A DNA stretch of 64,000 nt from Streptomyces sp. NRRL B-3428 (GCA_000721375.1 JOGW01000010.1:248001-312000); one strand, 5' to 3'. Positions 25,709 to 35,199 are shown, counted from the stretch's first letter. Notes: generated by a model not told the origin, from the sequence alone. Numbers and translations are program-made.

Positions 25709-27355
25709 ATGACCCAAGCAACGGAAGCAACGGAAAACGCGCACGGTGATACCGACGGGCCCTACGGCCCCCGCGACAACTTCCACGTCTTCGACACGAC
25801 GCTGCGCGACGGCGCGCAGCGCGAGGGCATCAACCTCACCGTCGCTGACAAGCTGACCATCGCGCGGCACCTGGACGACTTCGGCGTCGGTTTCATCGAG
25901 GGCGGCTGGCCGGGCGCCAACCCCCGCGACACCGAGTTCTTCGCGCGCGCCGCCGAGGAGATCACGTTCAAGAACGCCCAGTTGGTGGCCTTCGGCGCCA
26001 CCCGCAGGGCCGGCGCAAAGGCCTCCGAGGACCCGCAGGTCAGGGCGCTGCTCGCATCCGGCGCCCCGGTGATCACCCTGGTCGCCAAGTCCCACGACCG
26101 CCATGTCGAGCTGGCCCTGCGCACGACCCTCGACGAGAACCTCGCGATGATCGCCGACACCGTGGCGTACCTGCGCGAGCAGGGCCGCACGGTCTTCGTC
26201 GACTGCGAGCACTTCTTCGACGGCTACCGCGCCAACCCCGCGTACGCGAAGTCCGTGGTCCGTACGGCGCACGAGGCCGGCGCCGAGGTGGTCATCCTCT
26301 GCGACACCAACGGCGGCATGCTCCCCGCCCAGGTGCAGGCCGTGGTCTCCACCGTCCTCGCCGACACCGGCGCGCGCCTGGGCATCCACGCTCAGGACGA
26401 CACCGGCTGCGCGGTCGCCAACACCCTGGCCGCCGTGGACGCGGGCGCCACCCACGTGCAGTGCACGGCCAACGGCTACGGCGAGCGGGTCGGCAACGCC
26501 AACCTGTTCCCGGTCGTGGCGGCCCTTGAGCTCAAGTACGGCAAGCACGTCCTGCCCGAGGGCTCCCTCAAGGACATGACCCGGATCTCGCACGCCATCG
26601 CCGAGGTCGTGAACCTGACGCCCTCCACGCACCAGCCGTACGTGGGTATCTCGGCCTTCGCGCACAAGGCCGGTCTGCACGCCTCCGCGATCAAGGTCGA
26701 CCCGGACCTCTACCAGCACATCGACCCCGAACTCGTCGGCAACACCATGCGCATGCTGGTCTCCGACATGGCCGGCCGCGCCTCCGTCGAGCTCAAGGGC
26801 AAGGAGCTCGGCGTTGACCTGGGCGGCGACCGCGAGCTGATCGGCCGCGTCGTTGAGCGGGTCAAGGAGCGTGAGCTGCGCGGCTATACGTACGAGGCCG
26901 CCGACGCCTCCTTCGAACTGCTCCTGCGCGAGGAGGTCGAGGGCCGGGCCCGCCGCTACTTCCGTGTCGAGTCCTGGCGGGCCATCGTCGAGGACCGCCC
27001 CGACGGCACCCACGCCAACGAGGCCACCGTGAAGCTCTGGGCCAAGGGCGAGCGCATCGTCACCACGGGGGAGGGAAACGGCCCGGTCAACGCGCTGGAC
27101 AACGCCCTGCGCCGCGGCCTGGAGCGGATCTATCCCCAGCTCGCCAAGCTCGAACTGGTCGACTACAAGGTCCGCATCCTCGAAGGCGGGCACGGCACGG
27201 AGTCCACGACCCGCGTCCTGGTCTCCACCGCCGACGGCACCGGCGAGTGGTCCACGGTCGGTGTCGCCGAGAATGTGATCGCCGCGTCCTGGCAGGCCCT
27301 GGAGGACGCCTACACCTACGGGCTGCTGCGGGCCGGGGTGGAGCCCGCGGAGTAG
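25709..27355 (+). CDS. cimA: (R)-citramalate synthase
   Basis: 548 residues. Condenses pyruvate and acetyl-CoA to citramalate, giving 2-ketobutyrate for isoleucine without threonine. A DRE-TIM barrel (about 25-300) starts with FDTTLRDGAQREG and carries HAQDDTGCAVANTLAAVDAGATHVQCTANGYGERVGN. A C-terminal LeuA-type regulatory domain (about 410-545) follows. FIEGGWPGANPRDTEFF and the length are typical of CimA, not of LeuA. An older name in Streptomyces is leuA2. It has its own leader with an Ile-codon peptide. The downstream steps could use LeuCD and LeuB from this window. Confidence 0.92.
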   Translation: MTQATEATENAHGDTDGPYGPRDNFHVFDTTLRDGAQREGINLTVADKLTIARHLDDFGVGFIEGGWPGANPRDTEFFARAAEEITFKNAQLVAFGATRRAGAKASEDPQVRALLASGAPVITLVAKSHDRHVELALRTTLDENLAMIADTVAYLREQGRTVFVDCEHFFDGYRANPAYAKSVVRTAHEAGAEVVILCDTNGGMLPAQVQAVVSTVLADTGARLGIHAQDDTGCAVANTLAAVDAGATHVQCTANGYGERVGNANLFPVVAALELKYGKHVLPEGSLKDMTRISHAIAEVVNLTPSTHQPYVGISAFAHKAGLHASAIKVDPDLYQHIDPELVGNTMRMLVSDMAGRASVELKGKELGVDLGGDRELIGRVVERVKERELRGYTYEAADASFELLLREEVEGRARRYFRVESWRAIVEDRPDGTHANEATVKLWAKGERIVTTGEGNGPVNALDNALRRGLERIYPQLAKLELVDYKVRILEGGHGTESTTRVLVSTADGTGEWSTVGVAENVIAASWQALEDAYTYGLLRAGVEPAE

Positions 27356-27425
27356 TTCTTACGGTCGTGGGACGCCGACCCCCTCGGGCCCGTCATCCGG
27401 CCGCCCGCTGAGTTAGCTTCGAAGT

Positions 27426-28778
27426 ATGAGAAAGCTTACGAAGCGGAGCAAGCGGATCAATGGGGCGAGGGCGATCATCGTCGCCCTGTCCGGACTGCTG
27501 CTGGCCCTGGGCGCCACCCTCGCGGTGGCACCCGGGGCCGTGGCCGCTTCGGACATCTCGACGGTGGCGGACGCGCTGGAGAAGGGGCCGGTGTACGTCG
27601 ATCCGGCGGCCTCCGGCCAGCTGTCCTCGGCGGACGCGGAGAAGCTGGCCCAGCAGATCAAGGACTCCGGGAAACCTGTGTTCCTGGCGGTCCTTCCTGC
27701 GGACTTCCCGACCACCCCGAAGGACTTCACCGCACTGCGTGCCGCAGTCGGCGACCCGGGTGTGTACGGGGTGCAGCGCGGTGAGAACTTCGCGGTACGC
27801 GCGGACCCCTCGGTGCTGTCCGAGAACGCGACGGGGAATCTGCAGACGCTGGGCGAAGAGGCCGGACTCCAGGCGTATGTGGACGCCGCGATCCGTGACG
27901 CCCGCGGCTCCGCCCCCAGCTCCTGGGGCACAGCCGACGACGGTGTCCCGACCGGCGCCCTCATCGGCCTCGGCGCGGTGGCCGTGGCCGGCGGCGCGGG
28001 TGCGTACGCCCTGGTCAGGCGCAACAAGCGGAAGAAGGCCGAGGAGACCCGAGCCGCCCTCGACAAGCTGGGCGTGGTCGTGGACGAGGACATCACCGCC
28101 TTCGGTGAGGAGCTCGAACGCCTCGACTTCAAGCCGGGCGAGCAGGGCGCGACGGACGCCATGCGCGAGGACTACGAGCGCTCGCTCGACTCGTATGAGT
28201 CGGCCAAGTCGATCATGGCCTCGGCCCAGCGCCCCGAGGACGTCAAGGGCGTGACCCAGGCCCTGGAGGACGGCCGCTACTCCCTCGCCGTACTCGCCGC
28301 CCGCCGAGAGGGCAGGGCACTGCCCGAACGCAGGCTGCCCTGCTTCTTCGATCCGCGCCACGGCCCGTCGATCGCCGACGCCACCTGGGCCCCGCCGGGT
28401 GCGGCGGCCCGCGAGGTCCCGGTCTGCGCCGCCGACAAGGCCCGTATCGAGGACGGCGAGGACCCGGCGGTCCGCCAGGTCACCACCGACCAGGGCCCAC
28501 GCCCGTACTACGACGCGGGCCCGGCCTACGGCCCCTGGGCCGGCGGCTACTTCGGCGGCGGCCTCCTGCCCGGCCTCCTGGTCGGCACGATGCTCGGCTC
28601 GATGATGTCCAGCCCCGCCTACGCCTACTCGGACCCGTCGGCCGCCGGCTGGGGCGGCGACGGGTCCTCCGGCTCCGACTTCAACTCCGATGACTTCGGA
28701 GGCGGTTTCGGAGACGGCGGCTTCGGCGGAGGCGGGGACTTCGGCGGCGGGGGAGGGGACTTCGGGGGAGGGTTCTAG
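27426..28778 (+). CDS. Membrane-anchored protein with TPM-like extracellular domain and Gly-rich tail
   Basis: 450 residues. Signal peptide (about 1-41, ending GAVAA), an exported domain of about 130 residues (ISTVADALEKGPVYVDPAASGQLSSADAEKLAQQIKDSGKPVFLAVLP), then one membrane helix (about 176-198, ALIGLGAVAVAGGAGAYALV) followed by basic RRNKRKKAEE. A coiled cytoplasmic region comes next. The end is Gly/Phe/Asp-rich (about 420-450, repeated GGGDFGGG). Function unknown. TTAGCT sits 7 nt before the ATG, so the transcript may be leaderless. Confidence 0.8.
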   Translation: MRKLTKRSKRINGARAIIVALSGLLLALGATLAVAPGAVAASDISTVADALEKGPVYVDPAASGQLSSADAEKLAQQIKDSGKPVFLAVLPADFPTTPKDFTALRAAVGDPGVYGVQRGENFAVRADPSVLSENATGNLQTLGEEAGLQAYVDAAIRDARGSAPSSWGTADDGVPTGALIGLGAVAVAGGAGAYALVRRNKRKKAEETRAALDKLGVVVDEDITAFGEELERLDFKPGEQGATDAMREDYERSLDSYESAKSIMASAQRPEDVKGVTQALEDGRYSLAVLAARREGRALPERRLPCFFDPRHGPSIADATWAPPGAAAREVPVCAADKARIEDGEDPAVRQVTTDQGPRPYYDAGPAYGPWAGGYFGGGLLPGLLVGTMLGSMMSSPAYAYSDPSAAGWGGDGSSGSDFNSDDFGGGFGDGGFGGGGDFGGGGGDFGGGF

Positions 28779-28799
28779 GCCGGTTACGCGACCTGCGGC

Positions 28800-29963
28800 T
28801 CAGTTCCGCAACCCGCGGAAGAACCCCCGGATGTCCCGCGTCATGACCTCGGGCTCCATGTGGGCCGCGTAATGCCCACCCGGCTCCTTGTAGAGGTTCC
28901 ACTGGCGGATGTCGGCGTGGTCGCGCTCGGCGAACGTGCGGAACGGACGCATGTCGCCCTCGAACGAGGCCACCCCGAGCGGCACGGTCGTCGGCTCGGT
29001 GGCCGCCCCACCCGTGGTGGGCACCTCCTCGTGCGACATCTCGTAGTAGAACCGCATGGCCGAACCGGCCGTCCCCGTAAGCCAGTACAGGGCGACGTTG
29101 GTCAGGATGAAGTCGTCGTCCGGCACGACCTCCCCGGGCGTACCCGCCGCGAACAGCTGCAGATTCCACCCCAGCAGCCCCACCGGCGAATCCGCCAGCG
29201 CGTGCGCGAGAGTCTGCGGCTGCTGCGACTGCAGGGTGTTGAAGGAGAGCTTGTTCTCCATGAACCACTGCAGGATCCCCATCGCCTGCCGCTCGTCGTC
29301 CGTCAGCCGCTCGAACTCCGCGGGATCGCCCGAGGGGTACGAGAAGACCTGGGTGACATGGACGCCCGCGACCCGGTCCGGTTCGAGCCGCCCGAGCTGG
29401 GGCGCGATGAACGAGCCGCCGTCGTTGCCGCCGGCCCCGTACCGCTCGTAGCCGAGGCGCCGCATCAGCTCGGCCCAGGCCTTGGCCGTACGGTCGAGGC
29501 CCCAGCCCTTGTCCTTGGTGGGACCGGAGAAGCCGTAGCCGGGGAGGGAGGGGATGACCAGGTGGAACGCGTCTGCGCGGTCGCCGCCGTGCGCCGCGGG
29601 GTCGGTCAGCGGACCGATCACGTCGAGGAACTCCACGATCGAGCCGGGCCAGCCGTGCGTGAGGATCAGCGGGAAGGCGTCGGGCTCGGGGGAGCGGACG
29701 TGCAGGAAGTGGATGGTCTGCCCGTCGATCTCGGTGGTGAACTGCGGGTGGGCATTGATCTTCGCCTCCCACGCGCGCCAGTCGTAGCCGTCGCGCCAGT
29801 ACGCGGCGAGCCTGCGGACCAGTCCGTTGCTCGTTCCGTACTCACCCGGCTCACCGGGCCCGTCGTCGGTCCAACGGGCCCTGGTGAGGCGCTGGTTCAG
29901 GTCGTCCAATGCGGCCTGTGGTATTTCGATGCGGAAGGGCTTGATTGCGTCGGTGGACGTCAT
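28800..29963 (-). CDS. Epoxide hydrolase, alpha/beta-hydrolase fold
   Basis: 387 residues. N-terminal EHN domain (about 8-110), with KPFRIEIPQAALDDLNQRLTRARW, followed by an alpha/beta-hydrolase core. The oxyanion motif HGWPGS is present, and the nucleophile is Asp in GGNDGGSFIAP. Epoxide hydrolases open epoxides to diols; the natural substrate is unknown. The ATG at 29963 is chosen; a GTG at 29972 in the same frame is possible and neither has a good ribosome binding site. Convergent with the membrane protein gene (21 bp apart) and 150 bp downstream of the yceI gene. Confidence 0.9.
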   Translation of the reverse strand: MTSTDAIKPFRIEIPQAALDDLNQRLTRARWTDDGPGEPGEYGTSNGLVRRLAAYWRDGYDWRAWEAKINAHPQFTTEIDGQTIHFLHVRSPEPDAFPLILTHGWPGSIVEFLDVIGPLTDPAAHGGDRADAFHLVIPSLPGYGFSGPTKDKGWGLDRTAKAWAELMRRLGYERYGAGGNDGGSFIAPQLGRLEPDRVAGVHVTQVFSYPSGDPAEFERLTDDERQAMGILQWFMENKLSFNTLQSQQPQTLAHALADSPVGLLGWNLQLFAAGTPGEVVPDDDFILTNVALYWLTGTAGSAMRFYYEMSHEEVPTTGGAATEPTTVPLGVASFEGDMRPFRTFAERDHADIRQWNLYKEPGGHYAAHMEPEVMTRDIRGFFRGLRN

Positions 29964-30116
29964 ATCGACCACACTTGTCAGTGCTGAGGGCCGCCGACAA
30001 CGGGACTGTCCCGATCCGCTTGTGGAGCTTGGCCTGAACCTGGTCGGCTTCGCTCTCCCGTACGAAACGCGAGAGCTTCGCCTTCTCGTCCGTCACACGG
30101 GCAACGGAACGGGGGT

Positions 30117-30725
30117 TCAGCCCTGGCGGATCGCCGAGATGTCGAAGGTCAGCTTGATCTTGTCGGAGACCAGGACGCCGCCCGTCTCGAGCGCGGCGTT
30201 CCAGGTCAGGCCCCACTCGGAGCGCAGCAGCGTGGCCGAGCCCTCGAAGCCGACGCGCTCGTTGCCGAAGGGGTCCTTGGCCGCGCCGTTGAACTCCAGG
30301 TCGATCGTGAGCGGCTTGGTGACGTCCTTGATCGTGAGGTCACCGGTGATTCGGTAGTCCTCGCCGCCGAGCGCCTCGGCCGAGGTGGAGCGGAAGGTCA
30401 TGGCCGGGAACTTCTCCACGTCGAAGAAGTCCGCGCTCTTGAGGTGACCGTCACGGTCGCCCTGGCCGGTCTCGATGCTCTCCATCTTCACGTCGATCGA
30501 GGCGGTCGACTGCGACGGGTCGCTGCCGTCCAGGTGCAGCGTGCCCTCGAAGTCGAGGAAGGCGCCCTTCACGTTCGTCACCATCGCGTGCCGGGCCGTG
30601 AAGCCGAGCGAGGTGTGCGCCGGGTCGAGTGCGTAGTCACCGGTCAGGCCGGCGAGCTCCGGGTTGACCGGGGCGGGTGCGGCGGTGGTCTCGGTGGTGT
30701 CGTTCTTGCGGCCGAAGATGCTCAT
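30117..30725 (-). CDS. YceI family protein (lipid-binding lipocalin-like)
   Basis: 202 residues. A single YceI domain (about 27-200): GDYALDPAHTSLGFTARHAMVTNVKGAFLDFEGTLHLD, SIETGQGDRDGHLKSADFFDVEKFPAMTFRST and a C-terminal strand SDKIKLTFDISAI. YceI proteins bind isoprenoid-type lipids in a beta-barrel. No signal peptide is present, so it is likely cytoplasmic here. The ATG at 30725 has AAGGAG 8 nt upstream. An AT-rich stretch at about 30780-30800 probably holds its promoter. Confidence 0.92.
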   Translation of the reverse strand: MSIFGRKNDTTETTAAPAPVNPELAGLTGDYALDPAHTSLGFTARHAMVTNVKGAFLDFEGTLHLDGSDPSQSTASIDVKMESIETGQGDRDGHLKSADFFDVEKFPAMTFRSTSAEALGGEDYRITGDLTIKDVTKPLTIDLEFNGAAKDPFGNERVGFEGSATLLRSEWGLTWNAALETGGVLVSDKIKLTFDISAIRQG

Positions 30726-31020
30726 GACGGTGCTCCTTGAAGGAAGGTCGGTTCCCTTGATGTCTTCGACAGTAGACCCATTTGGTTTAACTTTCAACAG
30801 CTACGCGCGGTCCGGCGCCGAGTCCCCTCGCATGGCGTAACCTCCCCGTGAGCCGGCTCTCCCTGGGGCGTTTGTGTGACCCCTACAACGCGGCCACCCC
30901 CTGAGCAGTCAGTTCGCCTGCACTGAAGTGCGCTTCTGTCCGGGGCTACCAGGAAAACGGGCCGGAGACTGTGCGAAGTCGACGGACCGTTTACCCATGC
31001 GGGCTTCGTAAGGTCGCTAC

Positions 31021-32613
31021 ATGACCGTTTTGGATGAGGCCGCTCTCTCGGGCGGCGAGCCCACCGACGCCCGCGGACGCGTGGCCGAGCTGCACGCGAT
31101 CCGTGCCAAGGCCGTCGCCGGACCGAGCGAGAAGGCGACCGAGGCCCAGCACGCGAAGGGCAAGCTCACCGCGCGCGAGCGCATCGAGCTGCTCCTTGAC
31201 GCGGGCTCCTTCCAGGAGGTCGAGCAGCTGCGCCGGCACCGGGCGACCGGTTTCGGCCTGGAGAACAAGAAGCCCTACACCGACGGTGTCATCACCGGCT
31301 GGGGCACGGTCGACGGCCGCACGGTCTTCGTCTACGCGCACGACTTCCGGATCTTCGGCGGCGCCCTCGGCGAGGCCCACGCCACCAAGATCCACAAGAT
31401 CATGGACATGGCCATCGCGGCCGGTGCGCCGCTGGTCTCCCTGAACGACGGCGCCGGCGCCCGTATCCAGGAGGGCGTCTCCGCGCTCGCCGGCTACGGC
31501 GGCATCTTCCAGCGCAACACCCGGGCAAGCGGCGTGATCCCGCAGATCAGCGTCATGCTCGGCCCGTGCGCGGGCGGCGCGGCCTACAGCCCCGCCCTCA
31601 CCGACTTCGTCTTCATGGTCCGCGAGACCTCGCAGATGTTCATCACAGGGCCGGACGTCGTGAAGGCGGTCACCGGTGAGGAGATCACCCAGAACGGGCT
31701 CGGCGGCGCGGATGTGCACGCCGAGACGAGCGGCGTGGCGCACTTCGCGTACGACGACGAAGAGACCTGCATCGCCGAGGTCCGCTACCTGATCTCGATG
31801 CTGCCGTCGAACAACCGCGAGAACCCGCCGACGGTCGACTCCGAGGACCCGGCCGACCGCCGCTCCGAGGTCCTCCTGGACCTGGTCCCGGCCGACGGCA
31901 ACCGCCCGTACGACATGCACAAGGTCATCGAGGAGCTCGTCGACGACGGCGACTACCTCGAGATCCACGAGCGCTGGGCGCGGAATATTGTCTGTGCCCT
32001 CGCGCGTTTGGATGGACAGGTGGTTGGCATCGTCGCCAACCAGCCGCAGACCCTCGCCGGTGTGCTGGACATCGAGGCCTCCGAGAAGGCCGCGCGCTTC
32101 GTCCAGATGTGTGACGCCTTCAACATCCCGATCGTCACTCTTCTGGACGTACCCGGCTTCCTGCCCGGCGTCGACCAGGAGCACGGTGGAATCATCCGCC
32201 ACGGCGCCAAGCTGCTCTACGCCTACTGCAACGCGACCGTGCCCCGGATCTCCCTGATCCTGCGCAAGGCGTACGGAGGTGCCTACATCGTCATGGACTC
32301 GCAGTCCATCGGTGCCGACCTCACCTACGCCTGGCCCACCAACGAGATCGCGGTGATGGGCGCCGAGGGTGCCGCCAACGTCATCTTCCGCCGGCAGATC
32401 GCGTCGGCCGAGGACCCGGAGGCGATGCGGGCGCGCATGGTCAAGGAGTACAAGGCCGAGCTGATGCACCCGTACTACGCGGCCGAGCGCGGCCTCGTGG
32501 ACGACGTCATCGACCCGACCGAGACCCGGTCCGTGCTCATCACGTCCCTGGCGATGCTGCGCAACAAGCACGCCGATCTGCCGTCGCGCAAGCACGGCAA
32601 CCCGCCGCAGTGA
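31021..32613 (+). CDS. accB: Acyl-CoA carboxylase beta subunit (carboxyltransferase)
   Basis: 530 residues. Transfers carboxyl from biotin of the alpha chain to acetyl-CoA (and perhaps propionyl-CoA), giving malonyl-CoA for fatty acids and polyketides. Tandem crotonase-like halves carry the oxyanion motifs: GAGARIQEGVSALAGYGGIF and APCAGGAAYSPALTDF-like GPCAGGAAYSPALTDF in the N-half, DVPGFLPGVDQEHGGIIRHGAKLLYA and GGAYIVMDSQSIGADLTYAWP in the C-half. The Asp after SQSIGA is where substrate choice between acetyl and propionyl is set in this family. The epsilon gene follows. TAAGGT 6 nt before the ATG suggests a leaderless mRNA. Confidence 0.95.
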   Translation: MTVLDEAALSGGEPTDARGRVAELHAIRAKAVAGPSEKATEAQHAKGKLTARERIELLLDAGSFQEVEQLRRHRATGFGLENKKPYTDGVITGWGTVDGRTVFVYAHDFRIFGGALGEAHATKIHKIMDMAIAAGAPLVSLNDGAGARIQEGVSALAGYGGIFQRNTRASGVIPQISVMLGPCAGGAAYSPALTDFVFMVRETSQMFITGPDVVKAVTGEEITQNGLGGADVHAETSGVAHFAYDDEETCIAEVRYLISMLPSNNRENPPTVDSEDPADRRSEVLLDLVPADGNRPYDMHKVIEELVDDGDYLEIHERWARNIVCALARLDGQVVGIVANQPQTLAGVLDIEASEKAARFVQMCDAFNIPIVTLLDVPGFLPGVDQEHGGIIRHGAKLLYAYCNATVPRISLILRKAYGGAYIVMDSQSIGADLTYAWPTNEIAVMGAEGAANVIFRRQIASAEDPEAMRARMVKEYKAELMHPYYAAERGLVDDVIDPTETRSVLITSLAMLRNKHADLPSRKHGNPPQ

Positions 32614-32665
32614 CGCGGTGACCTCAGACTTCCCCCGTCCCTCCCCTTACGGAGATCCGAACCCC

Positions 32666-32875
32666 ATGAGCTCTCCTGCCGAGAACCTCCTCCGCGTCGA
32701 GAAGGGCCACGCCGAGCCCGAGGAGCTGGCGGCCATCACCGCCGTCCTCCTGGCCCGCGCCGCCGCCTCCGAGTCCGCCGCCGCCCCGGCCCCGTCCCGC
32801 GGCCGCGACAAGGCCGGCTGGCGCCGCCTTGAGCGCACCCCCGGTTTCCGGGCGCCGCACTCCTGGCAGGGCTGA
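32666..32875 (+). CDS. accE: Acyl-CoA carboxylase epsilon subunit
   Basis: 69 residues. The N-terminal LLRVEKGHAEPEELAAITAVLLARAA and the C-terminal GWRRLERTPGFRAPHSWQ fit the AccE/PccE family, which binds the beta hexamer and raises activity. The ATG at 32666 is preferred over the in-frame GTG at 32618, because family members begin near here and GGAG lies 11 nt upstream. It is 52 bp after the beta gene in the same operon. Confidence 0.92.
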   Translation: MSSPAENLLRVEKGHAEPEELAAITAVLLARAAASESAAAPAPSRGRDKAGWRRLERTPGFRAPHSWQG

Positions 32876-32896
32876 CGCCCCCGCTCGCAGACGCGA

Positions 32897-32932
32897 GAAC
32901 CCCGTGGTCCGTACGGACCACGGGGTTCTTTC
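32897..32932. terminator. Strong bidirectional terminator after accE
   Basis: Perfect 14-bp stem GAACCCCGTGGTCC / GGACCACGGGGTTC with loop GTAC, followed by TTTC on the plus strand. It separates accE from the convergent lipase gene. Confidence 0.93.
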
Positions 32933-32939
32933 ATGTCGC

Positions 32940-34262
32940 TCAGCGGGTGGCCGGGCTCACCGGAGCCAGCGAGTTCCCGGCCGGGATGCGTCCACAGCTG
33001 GAGGGCGGCGTCCGCCCGTCGAACCGGTCGTCGATCCAGTCGAGCGCCGGGTACTTCCACACGGGGAACGTGCCGCCGTGCGCCAGGAGCTCGTGCTGCT
33101 CGTACGCGATGGAGGTGTTGCCCCGTGCGCAGTACTGCCGGGCCAGGGAGCGCACATCGCCGGAGACCATCACGCCGTCGCCGGACCCGATGCCCGGGAT
33201 GTTGCTGAAGGTGCCCGCGAGCGGGCCGTTGTCGCCCTGGACGATGTAGCCGGGGATCGTCGGGGTGGGTGCCTGGCCGAGGTTCAGCTTGTTCACCTGC
33301 TCCACGAACTCGGGCACCGAGGCCGGATCCGCGTACTCGGGCTTCGCCAGCTTCTGCCAGGTGAGCCCCTTGTACTGGCCGAGCAGCACATCCAGCGGCG
33401 AGGCCTTGCGGAGCTTGGCCAGCGTCTCCACCCCATAGCTGTTCAGGTAGGGCGTGAAGTCGACGTCGTACGAACGGGAGATGCCGATCAGCGCCATCGG
33501 GATGATCCCGGCCCAGCTGGTGCTGCCGCCGACGTAGCGCAGGTTGGCCGCCGGGTCCACAAGGAGCCCGCCCTCGGCGAAGCCCACCAGCTTCTTGTTG
33601 ACGTCGGGGGCGTAGCCGGGGGCGAGCACGGCGGCCCAGTGGGTCGCGATCGCGCCGCCCGAGTAGCCCATCAGACCGAACCGCGTGGCGGAGCCGAAGC
33701 CCGTCTGCGGGGCCCGGGTCGCGGCCCGGATGGAGTCCAGTGTGAGACGGCCGTACTCGGGCCCGGCCGCGAAGTGGGCGTCCTGTCCCTCGGTGTCGGT
33801 CAGGATCACGTCGTACCCGCGGTCGAGCAGCTGCCCGAGCAGGAGCTCCTCGGGGGCGAAGACGCTGCCCGTGCCCGCGATGCCGCGCGAGGGACCGTCC
33901 TCGGGATCGAGCGAGTCGTACGCGGAGTTCAGCAGGACGACCCTGGTGCCGTCGCCGCTGCCGCTGTGCACCACGGAGGTGACATTGGCGACCGGCCGGC
34001 CCTGGGCGTCCGTGCTGCGGTACAGGATCTGGGTGGCCCGTCGGCCCTGGGAGAGGTCCGTGAGGTGGTACGTGAGCGTGCGCGTCTTGAGGACGTCCCC
34101 CGGCGCGTACGACGAGAGCGGCTCGGCGCCGTCGTACGCGTAGAAGGAGTCCGTCGCCGCGGCGACGGCCGTCGGGGCGGTGGCGGGGGAGGCCGGCGTC
34201 AGGGGCAGGGCGAGTACGGCGACGGATGCGACGACGGCGGTGCGGAACACGTTCTTGGGCAT
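32940..34262 (-). CDS. Secreted lipase, LIP (Candida antarctica lipase A-like) family
   Basis: 440 residues with a signal peptide (about 1-36, ending AVAAA). An alpha/beta-hydrolase of the secretory lipase type: nucleophile elbow GLMGYSGGAIATH (Ser201). DVILTDTEGQDAHFAAGPEYGRLTLDSIRAA before it and a late HELLAHGGTFPVWKYPALDWIDDRF (probable catalytic His) are also typical. Acts outside the cell on lipid esters. Its promoter region has a TetR-like operator at 34354-34370, and the TetR gene lies upstream on the same strand. Confidence 0.9.
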   Translation of the reverse strand: MPKNVFRTAVVASVAVLALPLTPASPATAPTAVAAATDSFYAYDGAEPLSSYAPGDVLKTRTLTYHLTDLSQGRRATQILYRSTDAQGRPVANVTSVVHSGSGDGTRVVLLNSAYDSLDPEDGPSRGIAGTGSVFAPEELLLGQLLDRGYDVILTDTEGQDAHFAAGPEYGRLTLDSIRAATRAPQTGFGSATRFGLMGYSGGAIATHWAAVLAPGYAPDVNKKLVGFAEGGLLVDPAANLRYVGGSTSWAGIIPMALIGISRSYDVDFTPYLNSYGVETLAKLRKASPLDVLLGQYKGLTWQKLAKPEYADPASVPEFVEQVNKLNLGQAPTPTIPGYIVQGDNGPLAGTFSNIPGIGSGDGVMVSGDVRSLARQYCARGNTSIAYEQHELLAHGGTFPVWKYPALDWIDDRFDGRTPPSSCGRIPAGNSLAPVSPATR

Positions 34263-34353
34263 GGCGCTCCTCGGCTCTGGAACGGGAAACGTCGTGCTAC
34301 TGGCGGGTAGGCGACGAACGTAGCGGCGCGAGGGTGCCGAGGCAATAGATAGA

Positions 34354-34370
34354 TGACCGACTGGTCAGTC
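34354..34370. promoter_or_regulatory. TetR-type operator in the lipase promoter
   Basis: TGACCGACTGGTCAGTC, about 92 bp before the lipase start. A near copy lies upstream of the neighbouring tetR gene (35113-35129). The core GACC-N3-GGTC is a typical TetR dyad. Confidence 0.7.
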
Positions 34371-34455
34371 TTTCTTGGGCGTCAGAAGCTCAACTTTGCC
34401 TGGAATCAGGGGATTTCGGCGATACGGGGAAGGTGCGCGGCGTCCGCGGACAGGC

Positions 34456-35070
34456 TCAGGCCGACGGGGCCGACGGGGTTGAAGAGCCCGCGGTGACTCC
34501 CGCGAGTCGCCACAGCACCGCGCGGGCGGGCGGCACGGTCTCATCGGCGTCCAGCTCGATGATCGCGGTCTCGAGGACCATGGCCACGAACAGCCGTGCG
34601 CTGTACGGGGGATGGTCGGCGCCCATGGCCGCGAAGTCCTCCGCGAGCAGGTCGACGGCCTCGGCGTTGCGCCGCAGGACCTCCTGGTGCACGAGCGGCT
34701 CGGCCCTGGCCTCGCGCAGCATCGCCTTGACCCCGCTGGCGGCCCGGCAGCAGTCCAGATAACTGGTGGTGGCGGTGAGCAGCCGCGGTGCGCCGGGGGA
34801 GAGTCCGTCGATCGCGGTGAGCACCTGGCCGAGGAGCCGGTCATGGAAGGCCTGGTGGATGGCGACGAGGAAGGCGGCCCGGTCGGGGAAGTGCACATAG
34901 AAGGTGCCCTTGGCGACTCCGGCGTGCTGGGTCACGGCGGAGACGGAGAGCCCCGGCAGTCCGCGCACCTGCGCCAACTCCAGCGCCGCGGACACGAGTT
35001 GATGCCGGGTGGGGTGGTTCTCGTCGGCGCGACTGCCCGGCCCACGGCGGCGGGGGGCGGCTTCGGTCAC
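34456..35070 (-). CDS. TetR-family regulator, probable regulator of itself and the secreted lipase
   Basis: 204 residues. N-terminal helix-turn-helix (about 20-68): TRHQLVSAALELAQVRGLPGLSVSAVTQHAGVAKGTFYVHFPDRAAFLVAIHQAF. The C-terminal helical domain has two adjacent Cys (YLDCCRAASG). The gene precedes the lipase on the same strand with a 193-bp gap. Near-identical operators lie 43 bp upstream of its own start and in the lipase promoter, so autoregulation plus lipase control is likely. The inducer is unknown; a lipid or fatty acid would fit. Confidence 0.9.
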   Translation of the reverse strand: MTEAAPRRRGPGSRADENHPTRHQLVSAALELAQVRGLPGLSVSAVTQHAGVAKGTFYVHFPDRAAFLVAIHQAFHDRLLGQVLTAIDGLSPGAPRLLTATTSYLDCCRAASGVKAMLREARAEPLVHQEVLRRNAEAVDLLAEDFAAMGADHPPYSARLFVAMVLETAIIELDADETVPPARAVLWRLAGVTAGSSTPSAPSA

Positions 35071-35112
35071 GGGGTCTCCATTCGGATCCCCCTCAGCGTA
35101 TCGAAGAGTAGG

Positions 35113-35129
35113 TGACCGACCGGCCAGTC
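35113..35129. promoter_or_regulatory. TetR-type operator upstream of tetR
   Basis: TGACCGACCGGCCAGTC, 43 bp upstream of the TetR start. It matches the lipase-promoter copy at 15 of 17 positions, differing only at two symmetric C/T positions. Confidence 0.7.
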
Positions 35130-35166
35130 ATTCGGCGCCGTCTCGGACCCCGCATCCCGATCAAAA

Positions 35167-35199
35167 AGGCCCCGCACCCCACACAGGGGAACGGGGCCT
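35167..35199 (-). terminator. Terminator of the first conservon operon
   Basis: AGGCCCCG / CGGGGCCT outer stem with an inner CCCC/GGGG pairing, about 30 bp past the cvnD stop. On the minus strand it is followed by TTTTT. Confidence 0.88.
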
